From NCBI RefSeq assembly GCF_030269925.1, contig NC_085111.1, forward strand, positions 992,001 through 1,056,000: a DNA stretch of 64,000 bases, read 5' to 3'. The DNA is from Bombyx mori (lineage: Eukaryota; Arthropoda; Insecta; Lepidoptera; Bombycidae). Under the pieces are notes generated by a model. The model had not been told where the DNA came from, searched no databases, and saw only the letters and a list, made by a program, of their open reading frames with translations. Shown piece by piece: positions 11,601 to 23,600 of the stretch. The position numbers and the translations under genes were made by a program. Every line of letters starts with the position of its first letter. Position 1 is the stretch's first letter.

Positions 11601-14600
11601 TATTATGAATTTGTACATATGTATGTAATTCCTCAAGATTTTCTATGTATCTCTTGATTTATCTCTATTTAGCTATTGTTATAGAACCAATGATGCCATG
11701 TTTGAAAATAAAACTTAAATTAGTACATACCATGATTTCACAATAATTTCCTTTTTTTTATTTTTTATTGCCCGTGTAGGCAGACGAGCATACGGCCCAC
11801 CTGATGGTGAGTGGTTACCGCCGCCCATGGACTTCAGCAATGTCAGGGGCAGAGCCAAGCCGCTGCCTACCGTGATTTCATTACATTCAATCCCAATTAG
11901 TATATTTTTATACCTTATCTGTGTATCTAGTATGGCTCTAATAAAGAATTAAAAAAAAAAAAAAGTGTATCTAGTGTCATGTTAAGTCACTTACACATAT
12001 AATATAAAGTTGTCTTGAATAATTTGAAAACAATCAGAAAAGCGAACAATGGCCAGTCTCCACGGGCTCATGTCGGAAACTGCTAAAGTGGAGTTGGAAA
12101 GACTGCCCTCTTTTATAGAAGAATGCAGCATGCTTTACATGCCGCACTTAGGGTACTTACTCGCCGTGAAAGTTTGGGACGGTATGGGGGCGAGGGAAGA
12201 GCTACCCGGCCTGAAGTTTATGGTGAGGCTCTATACATATTTCTTCAATGATGAAATTATTTGGTACTAGGTACTCTAGGTACTTTGGTACGGTGTGAAT
12301 CCACAGACATAATTGTAAATGCCGCCATCTGTTTTGAGACATGAATTTGTAATTGTATTTTAAGACGGCTATCCTAACAACTGTGTCACAAAGGCATGGC
12401 CCCACGCGGCAACCCTCACACAGGATGGACCACACGCTCGTGATGGTATCATTTAATATAATTGAAGCCATGAGTGGATGAAGGGAATATGATACAATTT
12501 CTTAATTTTGAGAAAACGGGCAACAAACTTTTGTCACTTGTACTTTTTCTTCGTACACAACTCCATCACATGCAATCTCTAAAAATAGCCTTTAAACCTC
12601 GAGTCTTAAGGTCTAATATGGTTTATAGGCACATAATATCGTCATTCAATGTAAAAACTCAATAATCTTAAAAATGGTACTCAACCCTTCATCCACTCAT
12701 GTCTTCAATTATGCTCTATAAAAATACCTTATGTTCTCTCTAGTATAAAGTTCATTTATCTGTCCCTGATTCTTAAACTTATAAAAGTGTGACTAGATTC
12801 ATTGGTAATATTTCATTTTTACGGCAATAATGATATTTCTTACAAAAAATAATCTATATAGCTTATGATCGCATCTTCCTCTCGCTGTAAGTAGTACGTG
12901 TACGTTGTCTACAGTCCGGTGTGCTTAGTGTGAGTTTTTTTACGTTCTCGATAGCGTAAACGTTAACTCAAATTCGTATGCAGTTGAAACGGCACCCCTA
13001 GCGGCCAACGTCCCAACTGCGTACAAATTTGAGTTAACTTTTACACTATCGAGAACGTTAAAAAACTCGCACTAAGCACACTGTTCACTCTTGCAACAAA
13101 ACAACCACTCGTCTCGGTTTGAATTGATTCTTTGGCTTCACAACTAGACATCTGGGCCACAACTTCACATTGGCTTACGAATTTCGAGTGATCGCTGAAA
13201 CCGAGGAAGACGAGAGATCAATTAAACATCTTTTACTATTAATGCGATACTGTATGAATGGGTATACGTTTGTTACTTAATCACACAAAAACTAAGTTGT
13301 ACTGTAAATCTGAGACTTAGAATTCATGTCTCAATGGCAATGTAGTCTCATGTACGGCATTTACATTTATTGTCTATGGGCTCCGGTAACCACCTAACAC
13401 CAGGTGGGCTGTAAGCTAGTCTATCCATCAAAGCAAAAAAAAAGAAACAAACATAATTTGATGAAATAATCGCATAAATATATCTTAAAGTAAATCTGAC
13501 AGTTCTGGTTCGTGAGTTTTCGTACCCATAAATCTACTCTTTTTTTTTTTGTTGCCCTTGTAGGCAGACGAGCATACGGTCCACCTGATGGTGAGTGGTT
13601 ACCGTCGCCCATGGACTTCAGCAATGCCAGGGGCAGAACCAAGCCGCTGCCTACAAATCACTACTCATCGGCTGGTAGTTGTTGACCCAGCGGGCGACAC
13701 AACTCTCTATCCCGGGACAACGCAGCGAATGCTAACCTTTCAAAATTACCGACAGAACGCGGGTGAAACCGCCTGGTACGTCTAGTGTTTAAATAGAATA
13801 ATCTATATAGTGCTGTAATGTTTACTGCATAGTTAGGTACGTTGCTTTCAGTTTCAGAACAACGAGTTCGTTCACTACAAAAGTAAGGGTTGCGAAGGTA
13901 TGTATGTATGTATGTAGTATCTGTAACATTTAGTTTCTTGTTTTAATTTTTTTTTTTATAAATAATTAACTTGTCAGAACTAGACGTGATGATCGGCGAC
14001 ACGTACCCCGAGATAGTAGCTCATGAGACCCGCATCATGATGAGGCTGACTGCAGTACTGCTTGAGCACCTCCACACCCTGGCTAGCGTTATCGATAACT
14101 GTGCAATGCTAGATTGGTTAGTTTATCGATACTTAATGTGGTCACTTTTAATCGTTTACAAAGATATTTCTGATACAAGAGCTTCTTTTTTATAACATAG
14201 ATGTTTTTGCCCGGTGTTACTGGTGTTATCGGAGCCCATACATATCTCAACGTGCATGACGCCACTCACCTTGACACATGAGGTGGAAATCGAACTGTCA
14301 GACTCTTTCAGAGGCACTGGGGTAGCTGTTAGCAAATCTCATTCTTCCTGGCGGAACTAGAAATGCCTTTGTGTGTTCAATAACCTCCTCCATCCTATAA
14401 AATAAAAACCTTAATTTTCTGAACCATAGAGAGGACGTATCTATTCTGAAAATGAATGAATATTGGGAAATTATGTTTTTGTACAAGTCGAATAACACGT
14501 CCCAAAATCATAATAACAGCACTACATTTTATATAAATAAGCCGTAGTTTATTTTTAAACGCTATCTTCCTCGTAAATTTTATAAAATCAATATAAAGTT

Positions 14601-17600
14601 CCACTGAATTGTCCCAGTCTCATAGCAATATCGAAAACTAGTAAAGAGTTCGGCTACACCCAGCCCACTCTAGTCGAGACTAAGTCGATCAGTATCAAGC
14701 AAGGGAAGCACCCCTTACACATGACCACGTGCGAGGCCTTCGTACCCAACGACTTCGAGAGCAACGAACAAGTTGGCTGCGTTAAAATCCTGACCGGCCC
14801 TAACTCTAGTGGAAAATCTGTTTATATGAAGCAGATAGGTAAGTGACGCCTTCAGCTCTAACACTCTCCTCCTCCTCGCATCGTTTCCTCACTGCTGAGG
14901 GTCGTGACCATTATAATTCGACATAATTTTACTCCTTGTGATGTCCCGCCAGCTCCTCCGATCATTGGCCGCATGAAGGGCGTCGTGGAATGGGATCTCT
15001 AGTGTGGTGCGGATTTGGTCGAACCACCTTGTCGGACCAGCTCTAACACTAGGAGCAGGCTTAGGGACCCCGGAAACCGTACTCGTCGAACTCGACAAAA
15101 AGTTTGACATGCAACCTAACCCATGAATCAGCTCGCTGAGTTTCTCGCCGGATCTTCTCAATAGGTCGCGATTCTGATCCGGTAGTAGATTCATTCGCGA
15201 AGCAGCTGCTCTTGAGTTGTTAGGTTTCCTTCGGAGGCGCTCGGACAGCTGTTAGCAAATCCCACCCCTCCTGGCTGAGCTATTGCTCGCCCACCTGTCC
15301 TGGTGAAACTGGAAAGGCCTCCGGGCCACCACTAATCCTTCAATCCTAAAAAAAATAGAATATTCATGCGGGTGCTTAGTGTTGGGTAAAGTCACCGTCG
15401 TTGTCTGCCGCGAAATTAGATCTCTCTTAGGTTTAGATTTGGTCTCGTATCTTGAAGAGCATAACTTCAACACAATCATGTCTTAAAATAGGTCGACAGT
15501 TAAATTGAGTTTCATGTGATGCTAAGATTATTTCATCAAGTAAAGGACATCATGTGCATCTATCATCATCATCATCAGTCTACATATGTCCACAGCTGGA
15601 CATAGGTACCCCTCATGATTCGCCCCAATGATCGGTTCTGCTTTACACGAGATCCAACGGCCACATTCTACGTGAGATGTGCCCTGTTCTGCCATTGCCA
15701 ATTCAAAATCGGCATCTTTTGTGTTAGGTATATCGGTTATCATGGTTTTCCTGTGTATCTCTTCATTCCTGAACCGATCGCGTAAGGAAACTCCGTGCGC
15801 CTTTTCTATTGCACTTTGGGTGACTTTGTGACTTCTGATAATAGATGCGATTATAGAAATAGCTTAACTTGAACTCGCAACTGACCTGTGGCAGATGTGA
15901 CTCTTAGAAGTAAGCATAAATAATTTTCATAATATGTCGCTTACATTCCACCACACGGGCAGTTCACAGTATCAAAAGTTCGGTAGGGTGAAGATACGAA
16001 ACTACTAAAACCTAATATACTAATTTCATTCCTCAGGCAATCAGCCAATTGACCAGGAGCATAGTTGTTAAAACATTATTAATATCTCCAGGTCTGATAG
16101 TGTATTTAGCTCACATCGGTAGCTTCGTGCCGGCTGACTCGGCTGTCATAGGCATCGTGAGTCACATATTCACAAGGATGCAGTCAACTGAATGCATCGC
16201 AGCGCACATGTCAGCTTTCCTAATAGATTTGAGACAGGTTATTACTAGCATTGTTAGTAGTATTGTACTTGTAATATTAGTAGTATTGTACTAGTATTAG
16301 ATTACTTAGAATTGAATACGTACATAATTCTAATGGTTAAAGATCAGCCAATATATACAAATATTGACATCGAAAAAGTTGCAGAGAACTTTCTAGAATA
16401 TTTTTTCTTTGTTACATATGTAACTAAAGACGTAGATAAGTTATTTGCAATTTTGCTTGTATGCAATGGTTGAAGACGTCAGCCTCCAAGTGACGAAAAT
16501 AGCACATACGTGTACTGTCATTGATTGTCTAAACGTTTAAATATAATTATTTAGTGCTTTCACTTATAACTCAGTGATATCTATCTGATGTCAAGTGATA
16601 TCTGGAATAGGAGTGGGTGATATAAATCGTATATAGATTCAATATCTATATATCGCAGCAATATCGTTGAATCCGATATCGCCCCGCACGAAATCTATAT
16701 ATCGATATCAGCCGATACACGATATTGCTCGATGTGATGTGCATCGCCATATTGTACCGATTCGTGAATCGAAATCTATATTTCGATATCAGCCGATACA
16801 CGATATTGCTCGATGTGATGCGCATCGCCATATCGTACCGATTCGTTAATATCAGCAATATTCGTTTGGTTCGTATCGAATCGGCCAGAGTGAGTGAGCG
16901 CACGATAGGGATATCATGTGATGAATGAAACAGAAACAGGCATTATCCATACAATTGTAAACCTTATATTTAAGTCCATATGTCTGTAGATTATTCTTAG
17001 TGTATCAGCAGGATACAATTAAGGAAAGAAGTTTCAACTTTCGACCCTAACTTGAATGCAGTATAACCTATTTGCATCGTTGAATTTAATTTCACGCGCT
17101 TTGACCTTGAACTAGAATTTTTGGACAAGTGTTTATAAATACTTAAAAGTTTTAGGGTTTGATTTTTAAAGTACACATTTTTCTATTTTTAGTTGAATCC
17201 AAATAATTGAGTTTATTTCTTGTGTTTGTATTAAACTTTTGAAATCTACACTCTTTTGGTATATTTTGTAATTTTAAATTAAGACACAAAATACTAAAAA
17301 CTGAAAATAATGTAGCCAGTCCTAAGCCTGGTAAAAGCATGAAGGAAAGTTTTTTTGATATTTTTATTTTCATGTTCTTTTTATTACTTTAAGATCATAT
17401 TATAAATTGATATCAGAAAACCAACCGTATAACGTTGACTTAAATCTATATCTACTACGATATTATATCAGCGTATCGTTTCAAATCTCAAATATCATGA
17501 ATCGAGAAAATCTACTAGCATCCATCAATATATAGATTCAGAAAATATATAGATTCAATATCCGATATTGATCCTCGATATATAGATACGATTCGATACG

Positions 17601-20600
17601 CGGCAAAACCGATATTACCCACTCCTAATCTGGAAACCATTGACATCACAATGTTAATGCCGCTATTGAACTAGATACATGAGCTTTAAGTCTAAATTGT
17701 ATAGTTTAAAGGCTGTTTCAAACTTCAAATAGAAAAGCTTTGTGGCAGAAATAGATCGGATGCCGGTTTTTTTCTTTTTTTTTATGGGTGATAGGCTTAG
17801 ATGGGTGGACGAGCTCACAGCCCACCTCGTGTAAGTCTTTACTGGAGCCCATAGACATCCACAACGTAAATGCGCCATCCACCTTGAAATATAAGTTCTA
17901 AGATCTCAGTATAGTTACAACGGCTGCTACGCCCTTCAAACCGAAACGCATCACTGCTTCACGGCAGAAATAGGCAGAGTGGTGGTACCTACCCGCGCGG
18001 ACTCACAAGTGGTCCTACCACCAGTAAATAGATCGGGTGCCGGTATCAAAACACAGGCACCGAAAGTTAGGAGCATTTCAGATGGCTCTGGTTCTACAAG
18101 AGTCGACGAGTAGCAGCCTGGTGCTGGTGGACGAGTTCGGCAAAGGCACAGCGCGGCGCGACGGGGCGGCCCTGCTGGCGGCCGCGCTGGGCGCCGTGCT
18201 GGCTCGCGCGCGCCGCCCGCACGTGCTGCTCGCCACGCACTTCCTGCAGCTGCACCACTACATCGCTCCCTCGCCACTACTCACGTTCTTGGTAATATTG
18301 ACAACGCCATTCTTATAGAACATTTTTTATTATATTCTATTTTAATAACCTAACAACCAAGTTCACAGTTCAGGCTATGTAAAGCGGTACCACGACCTTT
18401 TTTTTGGTCACGAGGAAATCACCGGACTTCCGCATTCCACTAGAGATGAAGGGCGGGGTATGTCAGAGACAAACTGACTAAAACCTCTAGTCGCTCAACA
18501 ACACACGTCCGAACCTCGCAAGAACTCATGAAAAGGCAGACCAGTGGTCGTCGACCACTAGCCCTCTCGGTCGGTAGGCTATCCGAAGCCCGTCTAGATG
18601 GCGGTTTGCTAGAATTTGCTAAAATGAGAATACCCCGCTAGGTCAGAACCAGCGTGGGTCGATTATAGCCGGCCTTTCATGACCCATGCTCTTGCGGAAA
18701 ACGCGTGCAGAGCAGTTTGCACGTCATCTTCTTAGGTGCTTTTCGCCGATCCCCAGACCGCTATGTGATAGGACTCGAAACACTTAGAGGGCCAGGGTTT
18801 GGGCCAGCTTCGCCTCCTTGGCCCCCGCTCGACAGTAGCGGGATTATGCATCTTTCAAGCGCCCCGCCGCCACCTTCTGCGAGATGATGCACTCGCAGAA
18901 GTCGAGCACCGCCTTCCGTGAATCGTCGCCGCCGAACATTAGTGCTCGGCAAGGACAAGTCGTTTCCTATTTTTGCGGCGAGGTTACGGCGCCACCCCTC
19001 CCATGCGGGGCAGACGATGAGCGTGGGCTCCGCCGTGTCCAAGTCGCAACCACAATGGTGGCACTCTGCCATCGGCTCGGCTCCGATCCGGTGCAGGAAC
19101 TCACCGAAGCAACCATGCCCAGTGAGCACCTGCGTGAGCCGGAAAGTGAGGCGTTTCGACGATTCACCCAATTTACAAGGACCAAGCGAATCGCCTCGAC
19201 GGTCCTACGACCAGCCGAAGGATCGGCCAGCCGCCTAGACCAGGACCCCAGCACGGACCGCCGAAATTGGGCCCTCCGTGAACTGACCACACTGGGGTTG
19301 CGGTTCGTCACCACATGTCTACTTAAGACTGAGACTTCAATTCGTTTGGAATAGGAACAAGTGTCGTAGGTACCCCTCTAAGACAAGTGATACTTTGCGG
19401 TAGAAATTGTAGTATATTGAATATTTGAAATATTGAAGGTAAATGTGAAACCGCAGATAAATACGTTTGTTGCGTCAGACATTCGATCACGTAATGCGCG
19501 ACGGCTCCCCCGTGTTCTTGTACCGCGCGCGGACGGGCGTCGCCGGCGCCGGGCTGGCGCGCCACGCCGCCGCCGGGCTGGGCGCACCCGCGCTGCGCCG
19601 CGCCGACCTACTGGCGCGCTGTCTGCAGGTCATCCACTGCACCATACATTATACACTTAATATATGAGACACTGCACCCTCAGACGGCTCCTGATAAATA
19701 CTATAGACAAATTCATAAACATCTCCTGTACTTTGAAATCGATGTATTTCGCTTAACGAAAAAATACATATGATTAAACTTTTCAAAATCTTAAAAAAAT
19801 CCAAATCATGCCAAATAAAGTATTGATGTGCCTTTGGAAAACATACAGCATTGTATTATGAAGAAGCAGTGTGTACTTAGCTTAGATTCCTTGTCTATGT
19901 CCAACCATAGACAGTCAATTTAGTTCCATCCTTAGCCGCTAGGTGCTGCCAGCAAGTATAAAGGGAGCGCAGCCATCTTTGATCTTCATAGCGTTGTGTA
20001 CTTTCGTACTGTGAAGTCGCAAGTCCACTAATATTTATTCGACTTCTTATTAATTGCAAAAAATATTTATTTTGTGTTTCTATGAGTGTTATTTTGCAAT
20101 CATTACGAGTATTATTTACCAATCCTATCATCGGACGCCATGAATCACGCGTCATCTGTTGGAGGTGATGTTGAGTCAAGCTCCATAATTTCCGAGAGGG
20201 AAGATGTCCAGGCGAGACGCGATGGAGACGCCTCGCGTTCGAACAGCTCGTCAAGCGAAAAAGAACAAAAGGAGTCTCTGCGTAAGAAACGACGGGATTC
20301 AAAGGTAACGGTCGATCTTCGAATCGGCTCGTTATCCCACCAGGTCAGTGACGTTGTAAATCTAATAATGCATCAACTGTGTGTAACAATTGAATGTAAC
20401 GAAAATTGTTGTAAACAAATTGATCTCGTCAATACGGAAATTTTGACAAAAACACAACAGATTTAAACTAATAATCTTTGTAACATAATTACTGAAAACT
20501 TTGACAAATCGTCTCCGTCGTACAAGTTACCCGTAAAAAGCGTTTTAAATTGTATACGGAAAAAAGGGCCGTATGTATAGAAATAAGACGTCAAAGTTTA

Positions 20601-23600
20601 ATTTCCGTGGTCTCTAACAAAGTATCCTGTTGCCAACGCACCACTCATTGAGGAATTTTTGTTTGATAATAGTAAATTGAAATCTATTCAGTCCCTCGGA
20701 GGGCTACAATCCTATTTGTCACGATCTCGTACAAAAGGTAAGCCAAACATTATAAACAATCATAGTCCGTAACATCTGGCACAATCCAGAGGGGGGCAAT
20801 TGAAGACACCGACGGGAGGCACTGAGTGCCACCAAAATTGTAATAATTTGTAAACCATGTATGGTTACCAAATACCGTAAAAAAAAAACAAAAAAAAAAT
20901 TTTCTGCGGAAGAAAAGCGACGGATCAATGCGTCCAACTGTTTTTCGGACACCTAGGTACCAAACTTTCTCCACCCAGGGGACTGGATGATAGAATTGAA
21001 CATTTCTCAGGAATATTTTTCTAGTATCAGTCGCAAAATTTCGTCGATACTTCTTGAGGATCAGTACCAAGGTACCAGTATCAGTACCTCCAGGAAGGAA
21101 TCGGTACCTTCTTATGAGTTAGTATGAAATGACATGCCTACCCTTCGATCTGGCTTCAGAGCCACACCTTTTTGCTTCTATAACATGCGGGTCGCAGAGA
21201 CCTTGCGTGCAAAGGGAACTCGAGTGCTAGTGTCTACTAGACGACTTCCTTTTTGGTCGACCAAGACAAATCCAAGTTGAAACTTCAGGCTGCAGAAGCT
21301 GCGAAGCTTTTGGATTAACCTTTTTTGCTTCCATAACATGCTGGGTCGCAGAGACCTTGCGTGCAAAAGGAACTCGAGTGCTAGTCTACCTAGACGACTT
21401 CCTTTTGGTCGACCAAAACAAATCCAAGTTGAAACTTCAGGCTGCAGAAGCTGTGAAGGTTTTGGATTATCTGGGCTGGCATGTCAATTTCCATTATATA
21501 GGGTGCTCGGTCGCTCGGTCGCTCGGTCGCGGAGATATTGCGTGCAAAATCGAGTGCTAGCTTACCTACACGACTTAATCTTGTTTCACCAAGACAAATA
21601 AACGTTTTTGTTCCCATAGCATGCTCGGTCGCGGAGACCTTGCGTACATAGGGAAGTCAAATGTTAACGTACCTACGCGACTTTCTCTTGGTCCTTGAAG
21701 ACAAATACACCTTTTTGCTTCCACAGCATGCTCGGTCGCAGAGGCATTGCGTGCAAAATCGAAGTGCTAGCTTACTTACACGACATGATCTTGTTTCACC
21801 AAGACAAATAAACGTTTTTGCTCCCATAGCATGCTCGGTCGCGAAGACCTTACGTACATAGGGAAGTCAAATGTTAACCTACCTACGCGACTTTTTCTTG
21901 GTCCATGAAGACAAATACACCTTTTTTGCTTGCATAGCATGCTCGGTCGCGGAAACATTGCGTGCAAAGGGATGTTGAGTGTTATCCCACCTACGCAAAT
22001 CCCACCAGGTCCATCAAAAGAAGTCCAAGTTGAGTCTCCAGGCCACATAAGCTGTAAAACTCTTGGATTATTTGGGCTGCCAAGTCAGCCTTACAAAAAA
22101 TCAATTAGTACACTGGTTCAAGAGATGACATGTCTAGGGATTCGATGGAAAATTGCGAGAAATGAAGTGGCCACTCAACAACATCCTAGCTCAAACTCTG
22201 ACGGAATTACATCAATCTATGCTAACTTGCAAATTTTCTTGCGAAGTTTCAAGAAAAGGGGTTACAAATGCAGTGCTGACGCGGAGCCACATGTCAAACA
22301 TTGCCGAGACCCAAAACCAACCATTTCCTGGCAACGGAAGCTTCGGACATGGGTAGGGGTTACAATTAGACAAAATATTAACGTCCTGTCTATGGTCAGC
22401 TCAACAACAGAAACGGCTCACCCACAAAAGAGCTATTTGTAATGGTAGTGACAATCAAAATGAATCTGAAAGTATTTCACTAACGTTGACCTTTCGATTT
22501 TTAAACCTAAGCGATAAGTTCAAGATAACTGTCAGCTTATCTCTCGGGGAGATACAACATCATAGCCGACAGGCTATCACGAGGAAATCAACCTGCGAAA
22601 TGGCACTTTTTACCACAAGTGACCACAAAAGTTTTTCGAAAGTGGGGTCATCCGGATATAAACCCATTCGCCGACCAAGATTAGATACCTTCAGCAGACC
22701 GTAGAGGATGCAACTAGCATGGAGAATTCCTCCTCTCAACCTTCTCCCCAAAGTACTGACTCACTTCAACAGTGTCTAGGGAACCTACCTGGTAGTGTTC
22801 CCAGACTGAGCGAAAGCATTTGGGTTTCCAAGCCCTCAGATCCCGAACGCTAGATAACTCGCACGAAATCCAAAACCTGCCTCCTCCACAGGTTAAACAT
22901 TAACCCTGAAAGCTTAGAAAGGGGGGGGGGGGTTGTACAAATAATAGACTGGTCTAAACAGGAGAAGATTTATTGAAAATTAGCTGGTGTCAATCCACTT
23001 TGTCAGCATACTTACCAGCAACTAGAAGATGGTGCATATGGTGCATATGGTGCTACAGTTTTAAAATTGATCCTAAGTCTGCAGATGTTGCCAAATTCTT
23101 TCTTCTTTTCCAAAAAGAAAATTTTGCCTATAAAACAATCCTTCTGCATCATAAAGCAGCGCTGTCGACTTTCTGTGGGCGAAATACATGTAGGACAGCA
23201 AACATTCTCAAGCTCTCTAATAAAAATTGCTATTTTAAAAAAGCCATCGGAATAGCTAAACAAAATTCAACTACTTATTACAATTTTACTAAGTGTAGTC
23301 CCATTCACATGAGATCCGAGAATAGTTCTAAACTGGTTTTCTTCAAACCCAGCCACCACATCACGCCTCAATGTAGCTTGAAGGACACCAACAACCATGT
23401 TGCTGGCTACGGGACGCAGAGTTAATGACCTTACTTTGCTCAACATTTCTAAAGACAGTTTCTTTGATAACAGAGAAAAACATCTTTCTGATACCAGTCT
23501 TTGGGTCTAAAATTGAAATCCATTTTTGTCAATAATCTGCATAAGTGCTTTCTAAACATGAAACTAAAGACATGCCCGGTAAGATTCGTAAGGACTTTTT

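Noticed and set aside
14626..14641. Alternative acceptors (at 14624-14625 and 14640-14641) for MSH5 exon 14
   Set aside because: The first gives the wrong phase. The second fits the phase but drops the LIAISKTS residues that match the family; the acceptor at 14616-14617 keeps both phase and homology.
16646..16928. Overlapping open frames on both strands, 60-85 codons
   Set aside because: They arise from the 81-bp tandem duplication and the low-complexity interior of the hAT element; peptides repeat in both directions.
17951..18277. 108-codon minus-strand frame over MSH5 exon 16
   Set aside because: It is antisense to the GC-rich Walker B exon and has a low-complexity Ala/Arg/Pro composition.
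18967..19354. Long open frames on the plus strand and in a second minus frame
   Set aside because: They are shadows of the R1-type C-terminal frame in GC-rich DNA; only the frame with the Cys-His knuckle makes sense.
19895..20302. 135-codon minus-strand frame with a sequence repeated at 24125-24337
   Set aside because: It is created by the inverted terminal repeat of the DIRS-like element; the same peptide appears in the opposite repeat.
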